DNA from: an uncultured Enhydrobacter sp.
GTDB lineage: Bacteria; Pseudomonadota; Gammaproteobacteria; Pseudomonadales; Moraxellaceae
Assembly: GCA_946222995.1 (NCBI GenBank)
Contig: CAMIOS010000008.1
Coordinates: 1-64,000, forward strand
Direction: 5' to 3'
Length of the DNA stretch: 64,000 nucleotides
Shown here: positions 1 through 9,574 of the stretch, in pieces
Layout of the letters: each line of letters opens with the position of its first letter
Numbering within the stretch: position 1 is the first letter of the stretch
Translations under genes and position numbers: made by a program
Notes under the pieces: generated by a model
The model's database searches: none
What the model was told of the DNA's origin: nothing
The model's input: the letters and a program-made list of their open reading frames with translations, nothing else

Positions 1-212
1 ATATTGCTTAATTCTTTTAGTTTGTCGGGCTTTGCTTATCCCGAGTTCAGGTTAACTACAGTTAAGCATGAATTGTATATACCTATTTTGCGGGTTAAAT
101 CGTCTGATTAACGTATATACAGCCATTTATCTTTACTGATCATTTAACCGCTTTGTATCAGCTTTATCAACTAAGAAAAGCTTTTTACACAATCACACAA
201 GGATAGTAATCA

Positions 213-1334
213 ATGAAAATCGGTATTCCAAAAGAAATCAAAAATAACGAAAATCGTGTTGGCTTGACCCCAAGTGGCGTGCACGCGCTAACCAGCCATG
301 GCCACCAAGTGCTAGTCGAAACCAATGCGGGCATGGGCTCACAGTTTAGTGACAAAGAATATAGGGATGTGGGTGCCACCATCGTCAACAATGCGGCCGA
401 GGCGTGGGATGTGGACATGGTGATTAAGGTCAAAGAACCGCTTGAAAGCGAATATGGCTATTTTAAACCAAATTTGACTTTATTTACATATTTACACCTT
501 GCCGCCGCAGGCTCGCATACCCAAGCGTTAGTGGATAATAAAGTCACAGGCATCGCCTATGAAACCGTACAATTAGCCGATAACTCGTTGCCTCTGCTTA
601 CACCGATGAGTGAAGTGGCTGGACGTATGAGTGTGCAAATTGGAGCACAGTTTTTACAAAAATTTTATGGCGGTAAAGGCATATTGTTAGGCGGCGTACC
701 CGGCGTACAAAAAGGTAAAGTCACCATCGTGGGCGGCGGTGTATCGGGTACAGAAGCTGCCAAAATGGCAATCGGACTAGGGGCGGATGTCACCATTTTG
801 GACTTAAGCCCAAAACGTCTAAAACAGCTATCAGAACTGTTTGGTAACAGCGTTCATACTTTGATGTCAACGCCGATGAACATCGCTGACGCGGTCAAAA
901 ATAGTGACTTGGTCATCGGTGCAGTATTGATTCCAGGGGCGGCAGCACCAAAACTTGTTAGTAAAGAGATGATAACATCAATGGCAGACGGTAGTGTCGT
1001 AGTGGATATCGCCATTGACCAAGGTGGCTGTTTTGAAACCACCGACCGCATTACCACGCACGACGACCCAACATATGTCACCGATGGCGTAATTCACTAC
1101 GCGGTCGCTAATATGCCAGGGGCTGTGCCACGCACCTCAACGATGGCACTGTCAAATGCCACCTTGCCGTATGCATTGGCATTGGCAGACAAAGGCTATA
1201 AACAAGCCTGCCTTGATGATAAAGCCTTGTTAAAAGGTATTAACACCGTGGATGGCAAAGTGACTTACCAAGCAGTGGCCGAAGCGATGGGCTTTGACTA
1301 CACCCCGATTGACAGCATTTTGGTAAATGGCTAA
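213..1334 (+). CDS. ald: Alanine dehydrogenase
   Basis: Catalyses the reversible NAD-dependent deamination of L-alanine to pyruvate and ammonia in the cytoplasm (EC 1.4.1.1). The 373-residue length is normal for the family. Visible marks are the N-terminal MKIGIPKEIK block, Lys74 in IKVKEP and His95 in TYLHLA (family catalytic residues), and a Rossmann NAD-binding glycine motif GGGVSGT at residues 174-180. The start is supported by an AAGGA ribosome site about 10 bases upstream. It is a single-gene unit followed by a hairpin terminator at 1362-1395. No frameshift or odd feature seen. Confidence 0.96.
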   Translation: MKIGIPKEIKNNENRVGLTPSGVHALTSHGHQVLVETNAGMGSQFSDKEYRDVGATIVNNAAEAWDVDMVIKVKEPLESEYGYFKPNLTLFTYLHLAAAGSHTQALVDNKVTGIAYETVQLADNSLPLLTPMSEVAGRMSVQIGAQFLQKFYGGKGILLGGVPGVQKGKVTIVGGGVSGTEAAKMAIGLGADVTILDLSPKRLKQLSELFGNSVHTLMSTPMNIADAVKNSDLVIGAVLIPGAAAPKLVSKEMITSMADGSVVVDIAIDQGGCFETTDRITTHDDPTYVTDGVIHYAVANMPGAVPRTSTMALSNATLPYALALADKGYKQACLDDKALLKGINTVDGKVTYQAVAEAMGFDYTPIDSILVNG

Positions 1335-1361
1335 TTTGGCTTAATTGAATACCGTGTCATT

Positions 1362-1395
1362 AAGTGCGATAGCAAGATACGCTGTTGCACTTTTT
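1362..1395 (+). terminator. Rho-independent terminator of ald
   Basis: Imperfect 12-bp stem (AAGTGCGATAGC pairing with GCTGTTGCACTT, ten pairs by hand) with a 7-base loop, followed by a run of T. It lies 28 bases after the ald stop. Confidence 0.7.
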
Positions 1396-1452
1396 ATCGT
1401 GAAGATAAATGGACTTGTTGCTAAAAAATTTACTGAAAGTTAAAAATAACGC

Positions 1453-1480
1453 TTGCTTTTTTGTATTTTTTGGTTAAAAT
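1453..1480 (+). promoter_or_regulatory. Promoter of first tRNA-Gln gene
   Basis: TTGCTT at 1453-1458 and TAAAAT at 1475-1480 with 16-bp spacing, ending 14 bases before the tRNA. This is sigma70-like, by inspection only. Confidence 0.5.
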
Positions 1481-1494
1481 ATCGCTTCCAATAC

Positions 1495-1570
1495 AGGGGT
1501 ATCGCCAAGTTGGTAAGGCACCAGGTTTTGATCCTGGCATCCGTTGGTTCGAGTCCAGCTACCCCTGCCA
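1495..1570 (+). tRNA. tRNA-Gln (anticodon TTG)
   Basis: A 76-base cloverleaf. The acceptor stem AGGGGTA pairs with TACCCCT, followed by discriminator G and an encoded CCA. The anticodon stem CCAGG/CCTGG encloses the loop TTTTGAT, giving anticodon UUG, and a GGTTCGAGTCC T-arm is present. It decodes CAA (and CAG by wobble). An identical copy lies at 1710-1785. A tRNA-Gln next to prs and rplY is the usual gammaproteobacterial arrangement. Confidence 0.95.
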
Positions 1571-1654
1571 TGTTTGATTGATAACACTTAAAAATGTTTA
1601 AATCATCCAAATGCTTTTAGTCAAAAAATATGTCCCTTTTAAAGACATTTAACA

Positions 1655-1683
1655 TTGACAAAATCGCCTAAAATCGGTATAGT
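1655..1683 (+). promoter_or_regulatory. Promoter of second tRNA-Gln gene
   Basis: Perfect TTGACA at 1655-1660, a 17-bp spacer, and TATAGT at 1678-1683. Initiation would fall about 20 bases before the tRNA. This is a near-consensus sigma70 promoter and gives the second copy its own transcription start. Confidence 0.75.
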
Positions 1684-1709
1684 TCGCACCGTTTTTATTC
1701 AAAAAGTTT

Positions 1710-1785
1710 AGGGGTATCGCCAAGTTGGTAAGGCACCAGGTTTTGATCCTGGCATCCGTTGGTTCGAGTCCAGCTACCCCTGCCA
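1710..1785 (+). tRNA. tRNA-Gln (anticodon TTG), second copy
   Basis: Same 76 bases as the copy at 1495-1570, with no difference seen over the whole tRNA including CCA. The flanks differ, so the duplication covers only the tRNA or the flanks have diverged. It has its own strong promoter. Confidence 0.95.
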
Positions 1786-1918
1786 TTTTCTTTCCTAAAT
1801 CTTTTTTTACATATCACTTTGATATACTGATACATATTCTCATCGTAAGGCGGTTACGTTTTTGATGAGTTTTTTTATTTGCTGGTATATTAAAGTAACA
1901 CATCGATAGGACTGTATT

Positions 1919-2869
1919 ATGCCGTACTTGGCGATTTTTACGGGCAATGCCCACCCAGAATTGGCAAAAAATGTGACCAATCATCTGCATATCCCGCTTG
2001 GACGTGCCGATGTGACAAAGTTTTCTGATGGTGAAATTGCCGTAGAAATCCAAGAAAATGTGCGTGGTAAAGACGTTTTTATTTTGCAACCGACTTGCTA
2101 TCCAACCAATGATAACTTAATGGAAGTGATGGTGATGGCGGATGCCTTACGTCGCTCAAGCGCAGGTCGCATTACCGCGGTAATGCCGTACTTTGGATAT
2201 GCGCGACAAGACCGTCGCCCTCGCTCGGCTCGTGTGCCTATTTCGGCAAAAGTGGTGGCTGATATGCTCAATATTGTTGGTATTGACCGTATGGTTACTG
2301 TCGATTTGCACGCTGATCAAATTCAAGGCTTTTTTGACATTCCTGTCGATAATATTTATGGTACCCCTGTTTTGTTCAAAGACTTGCGCGAACAAAATTA
2401 TGACAATTTGATGGTGGTATCACCCGATGTTGGTGGTGTGGTGCGTGCCCGTGCGATGGCAAAACAATTAGGCGATGCCGATATGGCGATTATCGATAAA
2501 CGCCGCGCCAAAGCCAACGAATCAGAAGTGATGCATATCATTGGCGATGTCAAAGAGCGTGATTGTGTCATTATTGATGATATGGTGGATACTGCAGGGA
2601 CTTTATGTAAAGCGGCTGCCGCCCTTAAAGAGCGTGGAGCAAGACGTGTGGTTGGCTATATCACCCACCCTGTTTTATCGGGCAATGCCATTAAAAACAT
2701 CAGTGAGTCATTTTTGGATGAAATCGTGGTCACAGATACCATTCCACTTTCTGATACGGCTAAAGCCTGTAGCAAAATTCGTCAAGTCACGATTGCACCG
2801 ATGCTCGCTGAAGCGCTGCGTCGCATTAATAATGAAGAATCGCTCAGTGCGATGTTCGATATTATTTAG
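1919..2869 (+). CDS. prs: Ribose-phosphate pyrophosphokinase
   Basis: Makes PRPP from ribose 5-phosphate and ATP (EC 2.7.6.1), feeding nucleotide, histidine, tryptophan and NAD synthesis in the cytoplasm. The 316-residue length is typical of class I bacterial enzymes. The RQDRR segment for ATP binding, the flanking HADQIQGFFD segment, and the PRPP loop DDMVDTAGT near residue 220 are all present. The start follows GATAGGAC. It is followed by a hairpin terminator and then rplY, as in many gammaproteobacteria. In that conserved order ispE and lolB usually sit upstream of the tRNA, but here ald does. Confidence 0.97.
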   Translation: MPYLAIFTGNAHPELAKNVTNHLHIPLGRADVTKFSDGEIAVEIQENVRGKDVFILQPTCYPTNDNLMEVMVMADALRRSSAGRITAVMPYFGYARQDRRPRSARVPISAKVVADMLNIVGIDRMVTVDLHADQIQGFFDIPVDNIYGTPVLFKDLREQNYDNLMVVSPDVGGVVRARAMAKQLGDADMAIIDKRRAKANESEVMHIIGDVKERDCVIIDDMVDTAGTLCKAAAALKERGARRVVGYITHPVLSGNAIKNISESFLDEIVVTDTIPLSDTAKACSKIRQVTIAPMLAEALRRINNEESLSAMFDII

Positions 2870-2900
2870 TTTTAGCTCATTCTGTGGTTTTATCACTTTT

Positions 2901-2927
2901 GCCATTTTTTATAAAAATGGCGTTTTT
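2901..2927 (+). terminator. Terminator downstream of prs
   Basis: Perfect 9-bp stem GCCATTTTT/AAAAATGGC with a 3-base loop, followed by G and five T. It lies 32 bases beyond the prs stop. Confidence 0.7.
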
Positions 2928-3037
2928 GCATAAATTGGTCGCAAATTTATGCGTTTTATCAATCAGTTAGTCATTTATTCACTAATTTTTTATTCAAGTT
3001 AGCAAAAAATCACTAACCTAACCCCAAGGAAACTCCC

Positions 3038-3763
3038 ATGAGTAACCAAACTTTTGAATTAAACGCTGTTGTACGTGGTGATGAGTTACAAGGTAAAGGT
3101 GCGAGCCGCCGCCTTCGTAAACAAAACCTTGTACCAGCCATCGTTTACGGTGCGGACAAAGAGCCAGCCTCTATCGCTATCCGTTACAACGAATTGATCA
3201 AATCGCTTGAAACTGAAAGCTTCTTCTCTCATATTTTGACCATCAACGTCGAAGGTCAAGGCACTGAAGAAGTGGTTATTAAAGCATTACAACGCCACCC
3301 CGCTAAAAATACCCCAATGCATGCTGACTTCCAACGTATCGTACGTGGTCAAGCCATGCATATCACGGTACCTGTACACTATGTAGGCGCGGAAGATGCA
3401 CCAGGCCATAAAGCGGGCGGTATCTTTGTATCGAATGCCACCGAGCTTGAAATCACAGCCATTCCTTCAAAAATCCCTGAATACTTGACAGTTGATGTGT
3501 CTGGTATGAACGTGGGCGATTCTATCCACTTACTAGATATCAAATTGCCAGAAGGCGTTGCCATCCGTGAACTTGAAGTAGCTGAACCATTCAACCGTAC
3601 TGTTGCAACCATGCAAGCGCCAACGGTCGAAGCGGAAGAGCCAATCGAGCCACAAGCACATGAAGAAGCGGCTGGTACGCGTGATCCTGCCGGTGATGAG
3701 GAAGCCAAAAAACTTCAAGCGCAAGATGACACTCACGATGCACCAAAATCTGATGATGAATAA
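3038..3763 (+). CDS. rplY: 50S ribosomal protein L25, Ctc form
   Basis: Binds 5S rRNA in the large ribosomal subunit. At 241 residues it is the long Ctc (general-stress type) form. An N-terminal L25 domain (about 1-95, with KGASRRLRKQNLVPAIVYG) is followed by the TL5-type beta domain (about 100-190) and a long acidic tail rich in E, D and A. A strong AAGGAA ribosome site precedes the ATG. It is encoded between prs and pth, the conserved order. The acidic tail of about 45 residues is probably disordered. Confidence 0.95.
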   Translation: MSNQTFELNAVVRGDELQGKGASRRLRKQNLVPAIVYGADKEPASIAIRYNELIKSLETESFFSHILTINVEGQGTEEVVIKALQRHPAKNTPMHADFQRIVRGQAMHITVPVHYVGAEDAPGHKAGGIFVSNATELEITAIPSKIPEYLTVDVSGMNVGDSIHLLDIKLPEGVAIRELEVAEPFNRTVATMQAPTVEAEEPIEPQAHEEAAGTRDPAGDEEAKKLQAQDDTHDAPKSDDE

Positions 3764-3799
3764 TTATCAGCTTTTAGTCGCTTAAGTTGGATAATCAGA

Positions 3800-4384
3800 A
3801 TGGCTAAGCTCAAACTGATTGTCGGACTTGGCAACCCAGGTCAGCAATATGCCCACACGCGGCATAATGCTGGCTTTTGGTTTGTGGAGCGAATTGCCCA
3901 AGATTTTAGTATCACCCTGAGTTTAGATAAAAAATTTCATGGTATGGTCGGCCGAGGTCAAGTGTATGGCGTGGATGTGCGTCTATTACTTCCTCACACC
4001 TTTATGAATAAATCGGGTGACTCGGTCGTGCCGATGATGAATTTTTATAATATCGCTAATGATGAACTGCTTATTGCGCATGACGAACTCGACCTTGAGG
4101 TGGGACGGATGCGGCTTAAAACAGGCGGCGGTCATGGTGGACACAATGGTCTTAGGGATATTGTACCCCACATTGGGGCAGGTTTTCATCGCCTACGTTT
4201 AGGGATTGGTCATCCAGGGCATAAATCATTGGTGTCTGGTTATGTGCTTGGCAAACCCAGCCCAGATGAACAAATCGCACTGGATAATATGCTCGATGTT
4301 GCTATTCGTACATTACCCGAACTGGTTAATAGCGACATACATAAAGCCCAACAGGTTATCAATAGTTTTAAATTACCCGAATAA
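3800..4384 (+). CDS. pth: Peptidyl-tRNA hydrolase
   Basis: Releases tRNA from prematurely dropped peptidyl-tRNA (EC 3.1.1.29), an essential cytoplasmic recycling step. The 194 residues match the family. Signature elements are GLGNPGQQY, the catalytic histidine in TRHNAG, MNKSG, and the aspartate in HDELDL followed by GGGHGGHNGLRDI. It lies 36 bases after rplY and is probably co-transcribed with it. The usual next partner, ychF, is absent; panD follows after 177 bases. Confidence 0.97.
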   Translation: MAKLKLIVGLGNPGQQYAHTRHNAGFWFVERIAQDFSITLSLDKKFHGMVGRGQVYGVDVRLLLPHTFMNKSGDSVVPMMNFYNIANDELLIAHDELDLEVGRMRLKTGGGHGGHNGLRDIVPHIGAGFHRLRLGIGHPGHKSLVSGYVLGKPSPDEQIALDNMLDVAIRTLPELVNSDIHKAQQVINSFKLPE

Positions 4385-4561
4385 TTTGTCTTTTTAATAG
4401 AAATTTTTGTTAATTTAGCCAAAACTTCTATTTATCTATTTTTTTACATTGAAATCCAAGTTTTTCACCTTATATTTTGTTTAAATTAAGCAAATCAGTT
4501 ATTAGTCATTTACGATTGTTGCTTTAAATTTCAAAACATTATATGAACCAAAGGAATCACT

Positions 4562-4942
4562 ATGCAACTTACTATGTTAAAAGCCAAACTTCACCGTGCG
4601 CGCGTGACCCATTGTGAATTACACTATGAAGGCTCGTGCGGTATCGACAGTGAGTTGCTTGATATGGCAGGTATCCGTGAAAATGAATCAATCGATATTT
4701 ATAATGTCAACAATGGTAAGCGGTTTCGCACGTATGCGATTCGTGCCGAAGCAGGCTCAAAAATGATTTCGCTCAATGGGGCAGCCGCTCATATGGCAGA
4801 TTTGGGCGATGTGGTGATTATCGCGGCGTATGCGCAGATGGATGAAAAAGAAGCCGATACCCATCAGCCACGTTTGGTGTATTTGGATGAAGGCAATGTG
4901 GTCAAAGACACCGCGAATGTGATTCCTGTGCAAGTGCAATAA
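4562..4942 (+). CDS. panD: Aspartate 1-decarboxylase proenzyme
   Basis: Forms beta-alanine from aspartate for pantothenate and coenzyme A synthesis (EC 4.1.1.11). The 126-residue proenzyme has the self-cleavage site Gly24-Ser25 in YEGSCGID, where the serine becomes the pyruvoyl cofactor. The Lys9 (MLKAKL) and Tyr58 (YNVNNGKRF region) landmarks are also present. An AAAGGAA ribosome site lies 8 bases before ATG. Transcription is stopped by the perfect bidirectional hairpin at 4962-4995. Confidence 0.97.
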   Translation: MQLTMLKAKLHRARVTHCELHYEGSCGIDSELLDMAGIRENESIDIYNVNNGKRFRTYAIRAEAGSKMISLNGAAAHMADLGDVVIIAAYAQMDEKEADTHQPRLVYLDEGNVVKDTANVIPVQVQ

Positions 4943-4961
4943 CTGGTAAACGTTTTAGTCA

Positions 4962-4995
4962 AAAACAGCGGTTAAATTTATTTAACCGCTGTTTT
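4962..4995. terminator. Bidirectional terminator between panD and the PfkB kinase
   Basis: Perfect 15-bp stem: AAAACAGCGGTTAAA at 4962-4976 pairs with its complement at 4981-4995 across a 4-base loop, with A and T runs on both sides. It sits between two convergent genes, so it can end both transcripts. Confidence 0.85.
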
Positions 4996-5012
4996 GCTAT
5001 CGACAATAAATA

Positions 5013-6047
5013 TTATGCTAAATTTGCTAAGACTTGTTTTGCAATGGTTTGGTATTGCTCAGCAGGCAATCTTGCCCCGTATTGCTGAATCACTTGGCTG
5101 GCAACCGCACTGGCGAGCATGCCGCAAGTTTTAAGGTTATAGCCTTGCGATAACGCATGTAAAAACGTGCCAGCAAAGTTATCGCCCGCGCCGTTGGTAT
5201 CGACCACATTGCCGATGGTTGGGGTATCTATCATCACCAAATTGTCATCGTGTTCTTCATCAATTGCCCCTTCTTGAAATGCTATTAATGTACCCATGGC
5301 GCCATTGGTAACGATGGCTAGTTGGCATTTATCTAATAAGGCTTTGGCAGCGGTGGTGATATCGCTTTTATCAGTAAATAATAATGCTTCTTCACGGTTG
5401 CAAAAAATCACATCCACCCCACCAGCGAGTATATCATCCAAGCCTTCACGACCAAATTTGACCACCGCAGGGTCGGCGAAGCTGACTGCTATTTTGGTTT
5501 GGTTTTTTTTTGCCACGTCTTTTAATTGGCTGATAGCTGTCTGTACCGAGGGGGTCATGGCAAGATAGCCTTCGATATATAGCAAATCGGTATCGGTCAT
5601 TTGGGCAAAGTCGATATCGGCTTCGCTGATTTCTGCCGAAGTGCCCAAATGGGTTTGCATAGTACGCTCGCCCTCTGGCGTGACAAGCACCATACACGTG
5701 CCTGTCGTGCCGCCAATGGCGATCGATTGCTTGGATGTTTTGACGCCTGCATTGCTAAGGTCGTCAAGATAAAACTGCCCGTTGGCATCATCACCCACTC
5801 TACAAGCGTAAAAGGTGTCTGAGCCGAGGCTTGCCGCAGCAAAAATGCTGTTGGCTGCCGAGCCGCCGCTTGCTTGTTTGGTAGCGACCACTTTTTGCTC
5901 ATACAGATAATCATCAAGGCCAGCCTGTTCTTGCTCGCTTGCAAGGGTCATGTTGCCTTTGGCAAGTCCGCTTAGGGCAAGTTGGGTTTCGGTCAGTGAG
6001 TATTCGCTGTCAAGCAGTGCGTTGCCAATGCCAAGAATTTTTGCCAT
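5013..6047 (-). CDS. PfkB-family kinase, adenosine kinase-like
   Basis: Ribokinase/PfkB-fold kinase that phosphorylates a nucleoside or sugar with ATP; adenosine kinase is the closest type I recognise, but the exact substrate cannot be read from sequence. The glycine-rich substrate loop ASGGSAANSIFAAA lies near the N-terminus, and the family ATP and catalytic signature DTNGAGDNFAGTF, whose aspartate is the base, is near the C-terminus. I start at MAKILGIGNA because AAAGGA lies 9-10 bases upstream; an upstream in-frame ATG at 6065 would add six residues. It converges on panD. Confidence 0.88.
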   Translation of the reverse strand: MAKILGIGNALLDSEYSLTETQLALSGLAKGNMTLASEQEQAGLDDYLYEQKVVATKQASGGSAANSIFAAASLGSDTFYACRVGDDANGQFYLDDLSNAGVKTSKQSIAIGGTTGTCMVLVTPEGERTMQTHLGTSAEISEADIDFAQMTDTDLLYIEGYLAMTPSVQTAISQLKDVAKKNQTKIAVSFADPAVVKFGREGLDDILAGGVDVIFCNREEALLFTDKSDITTAAKALLDKCQLAIVTNGAMGTLIAFQEGAIDEEHDDNLVMIDTPTIGNVVDTNGAGDNFAGTFLHALSQGYNLKTCGMLASAVASQVIQQYGARLPAEQYQTIAKQVLANLA

Positions 6048-6302
6048 GTTGGTTTTTCCTTTCATCTAAAATATTTTTGAAGTAATTTTGAATAAACTAG
6101 TTAATATTATTTTTTCTAAAAACTTAGGTAATATTTTACTGTAAAAGCGAAAATTTATCTTATAATTTTGCTCAAGAAAAATAATTCATCTTTCACTTTG
6201 ACAAAAGCCCATCTATCCCCATTTAGCTAAAACAATTCCGACAAAACTGCTATACTTTCCCCTTTTATTTGACACGTTAAATTATTAAAAACAGGAAACC
6301 CC

Positions 6303-9275
6303 ATGTCCACACCCGACCTTACGTTACACCCTGCATTTAACCTATTAAAACACGACACCATCCCTGCCTTATCGCTTGACGTCCTTGTGTCCGAACACAA
6401 AGACACCGGCTTAATCCATTATCACCTTGCCCACCCAAGCGATGAAAACGCGTTTATGATTGGCTTTCGCACCCAGCCGATGACCGACCGTGGCGAGGCT
6501 CATATCCTAGAGCATACCAGCCTATGTGGCTCGGCAAAATACCCTGTGCGTGACCCGTTTTTTAGCATGATAAAACGCTCGCTTAATACCTTTATGAATG
6601 CCTTTACCGCCGCTGACTGGACAGCCTATCCCTTTGCCACGCAAAACCGCCAAGATTATTTTAACTTGCTGTCGGTGTATTTGGATGCGACCTTTTTCCC
6701 AAACTTAAATCCGCTTGATTTTGCCCAAGAAGGCATTCGGGTTGAGCTTGATGAGGAAGGCAAACCTCAGTACAAAGGCATCGTGTTTAACGAAATGAAA
6801 GGGGCGATGAGTGGCGAGATTGACCAACTGTATCACACGCTTGCTCGCCATCTGTTCCCCACTACGACCTATCATTACAATTCGGGCGGTGAGCCGTCAG
6901 CGATTACCGACTTGACCCACGCTGATTTGGTCGAATTTCACCAAAGCCACTATCATCCGAGTAATGCGGTGGTGATGAGTTTTGGCAATATCCCCGTTGC
7001 CGAAACCCAAGCCCGTATTCATGAAGATGCGTTAGCGGTGGCGGATAAAACAGGCAAGCCTTTTGGGCAAGGTAAAAAACACACTTCCGTTCTCGAAACC
7101 ACGCTTGCCGAGCCGATTGCAGTCACCGACACTTACCAAGTCGATAGCGTCAAACCCAAACAAACCCACATTGTCTTGGCGTGGCTGTTGCCGTCGATTT
7201 TGGATGCCAAACAACGGCTGGCGTTACGCTTGCTTGAGGGTGTATTGGTCGAACACGCAGGCTCACCATTGCGGGCATATTTGGACAGCCATCCGCTTGC
7301 CGCCGCCCCCACGCCGTTATTGGGCTTGGATGATAGCCATTATCAGATGGTATTTTACGCAGGGGTGCGTGGCTCAGAACCCGAACACGCCCAAGCGATT
7401 GAAGACGGGATTTTGGATTTGCTAAAACAAGTGGCGGATAAGCCGATTAGCGATGACGAAATCGAAACCATTTTGCACCAAATCGAAATCGACCAACGCC
7501 ATATCGGTGGCGACAGTATGCCGTATGGCTTAAATCTGATGCTCGAGGGCTTTAGCACCGCCATTCACGATGGCGACCCGATGAGCGTATGGGATATTGA
7601 TGAGCAGTTAAACTGGCTGAAAGAACAGGTGAAAAATCCAAACTTTATCGGTGATTTAATCCGTAAATACTTGCTCGAAAATCCGCATCGTGTGCGTCTC
7701 ACCCTTGTGCCAGATGCCAATAAAGCCAAACTTGAGCAAGAAAAAGAACAAGCCAAACTTGATAAAATCGCCCAAGAATTAACCGATGAAAAACGCCAAC
7801 AACTGCTAGACAATGCCAAAATCCTAGCCGAACGCCAAGCCATGCTGGATGATGTGGATTTGTTGCCAAAAGTCGGGCTTGCCGATATTCCTGCCGATAT
7901 TGCCTTTAAAACAGGTAAAAAAGAAACGGTAAACTTAAGCGGGCATGACAGCGTGATGTACGAGTACGAAGCAGGCACAAATGGCTTGTACTATTATCAA
8001 ATTATCATGCCGCTAAGTGGACAAAAGGGGGATGGGCATGAAGCGATTATCGACCATCCCGACCTGCCGACCTATTTGACCTTAATCAGCGAAGTAGGAA
8101 CAAAGGACATGGACGCTCGCAGTTTTCAAGCCCTGCAAGCTCGTCATTCAAGCGGGGTAACGGTACGCATTAGCCAACGCACCTCGCCCGATAACCCCGA
8201 AAAAATGGACAGTTATCTGGTAGTGGCGACCCGTGCCTTAAGCCGAAAACTCGAAGCCATTGACTTATTAAAAATGGTACTCAATGACACGGTGTTTACC
8301 GAATTTGAGCGGATTGAAGAGCTTTTGACCCAAAAACAACTCGGCTGGCAATCTCGCCTTGCAGGCAGTGGACACGCGTATGCGATGCAAACGGCGAGCC
8401 GTAACATGAGCAAAGTCGCCCGCCTTGAATACGTGCGTGGCGGACTGCCTGCGTTAAACGAACTCACCGCATTTTTGAGTAAGGCAGAAAATGACAAAAC
8501 CGAATGGCAGGCACTTAGCGAGCGTTTAACCACCTTGCATAACCATATCAAAGCCTTGCCAAAACAAGCGTTAATCATCGCCGAAAGTACGGATTTGCCA
8601 AAACTTAAACAAGCCATTGTCGAAAGTTGGGCAGAAAATGTCACACCACCAAGCGACACCCTAGCCGATGAAACCCTCAGCACCGATAACCGTGACATCG
8701 CATGGCTTGCCCAAACCAACGTCTTCCACAATGCGATGGCGTTTCCCGCTGTGTCTGCTGAGCATGATGACGCTGCTGCCTTGATGGTGCTATCGGGCGT
8801 ACTTCGTAACAACTATCTGCACCGCACCATCCGAGAAACGGGCGGGGCGTATGGTGGCGGGGCAAGTTATGATGCCAATGCCTGTGCCTTTAAGTTCTAC
8901 AGCTACCGTGACCCACGCTGCGAGGCGACCTTTACCGACTTTTTGGGTAGTATCGATTGGCTACTGGAGCAAAAGCAAAGCGAAAAAACCGATGCGTGGA
9001 TTGAAGAGGCGATTTTGGGCATTATGGCGGGTATGGACAAGCCAGCCAGTCCCGCGGGTGAAGCGGTGAAAGCTTTATTTGCCGATTTACACGGGCGGGG
9101 TAAAGCTTGGCAACAAGCGATACGCGCCAAGATTTTGGCGGTGACGTTAGCGGATTTACAGCGAGTAACTGCAACTTATCTAAAAGATAAACCTGCAGTA
9201 CGAGCCACGCTTGCCCCGTTTGATAAAGCCGATGTGGTGGAAAAATTGGGCTTTAGCCTACAACGCGTGCAATAA
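6303..9275 (+). CDS. M16C zinc metallopeptidase, PreP/presequence protease-like
   Basis: Large insulinase-family (pitrilysin) peptidase that degrades unstructured peptides within a closed clamshell chamber. The 990 residues match the M16C (PreP/Cym1) length. The inverted zinc motif HILEH is at residues 67-71, and the downstream glutamate lies in the NEMKGAMSG segment. The C-terminal inactive half has the RETGGAYGGGA substrate-binding region. No signal peptide is seen, so it is probably cytoplasmic. An ACAGGAAA ribosome site precedes the start. It is monocistronic with a terminator at 9307-9331. Confidence 0.93.
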   Translation: MSTPDLTLHPAFNLLKHDTIPALSLDVLVSEHKDTGLIHYHLAHPSDENAFMIGFRTQPMTDRGEAHILEHTSLCGSAKYPVRDPFFSMIKRSLNTFMNAFTAADWTAYPFATQNRQDYFNLLSVYLDATFFPNLNPLDFAQEGIRVELDEEGKPQYKGIVFNEMKGAMSGEIDQLYHTLARHLFPTTTYHYNSGGEPSAITDLTHADLVEFHQSHYHPSNAVVMSFGNIPVAETQARIHEDALAVADKTGKPFGQGKKHTSVLETTLAEPIAVTDTYQVDSVKPKQTHIVLAWLLPSILDAKQRLALRLLEGVLVEHAGSPLRAYLDSHPLAAAPTPLLGLDDSHYQMVFYAGVRGSEPEHAQAIEDGILDLLKQVADKPISDDEIETILHQIEIDQRHIGGDSMPYGLNLMLEGFSTAIHDGDPMSVWDIDEQLNWLKEQVKNPNFIGDLIRKYLLENPHRVRLTLVPDANKAKLEQEKEQAKLDKIAQELTDEKRQQLLDNAKILAERQAMLDDVDLLPKVGLADIPADIAFKTGKKETVNLSGHDSVMYEYEAGTNGLYYYQIIMPLSGQKGDGHEAIIDHPDLPTYLTLISEVGTKDMDARSFQALQARHSSGVTVRISQRTSPDNPEKMDSYLVVATRALSRKLEAIDLLKMVLNDTVFTEFERIEELLTQKQLGWQSRLAGSGHAYAMQTASRNMSKVARLEYVRGGLPALNELTAFLSKAENDKTEWQALSERLTTLHNHIKALPKQALIIAESTDLPKLKQAIVESWAENVTPPSDTLADETLSTDNRDIAWLAQTNVFHNAMAFPAVSAEHDDAAALMVLSGVLRNNYLHRTIRETGGAYGGGASYDANACAFKFYSYRDPRCEATFTDFLGSIDWLLEQKQSEKTDAWIEEAILGIMAGMDKPASPAGEAVKALFADLHGRGKAWQQAIRAKILAVTLADLQRVTATYLKDKPAVRATLAPFDKADVVEKLGFSLQRVQ

Positions 9276-9306
9276 TTTTATTGTTGTTACTAGATTAAAC
9301 TGGTTT

Positions 9307-9331
9307 AAAAGGGTGTGATAAGCACCCTTTT
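9307..9331 (+). terminator. Terminator of the M16 peptidase gene
   Basis: Stem AAAAGGGTG/CACCCTTTT (9 bp) with a 7-base loop and a T run, 32 bases after the stop codon. Confidence 0.8.
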
Positions 9332-9574
9332 TTATGGGTGCTTCATTGAATTGTCATGATATCTTCCTCTACACACGACAAAAAATCACCCCCAATTGAG
9401 CTTTAGCGGTTTAGGCGTTAGAAAGCTGCCCAACTGTCGAAACACAGAGTCCTCCCGATTAAAAAACACCAAACATAAACCCTCAATCGAACACGCAGCC
9501 TTATTTAGGGTTTGCAAAAAATTGACAGACACAGTACATTGCTCGTCATCATATGTTTTAATTAAGGACTGGTT

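Noticed and set aside
1495..1785. Duplicated tRNA-Gln considered as an attachment-site scar
   Set aside because: Only 139 bases lie between the copies with no integrase, and the second copy has its own strong promoter, so simple gene duplication explains it.
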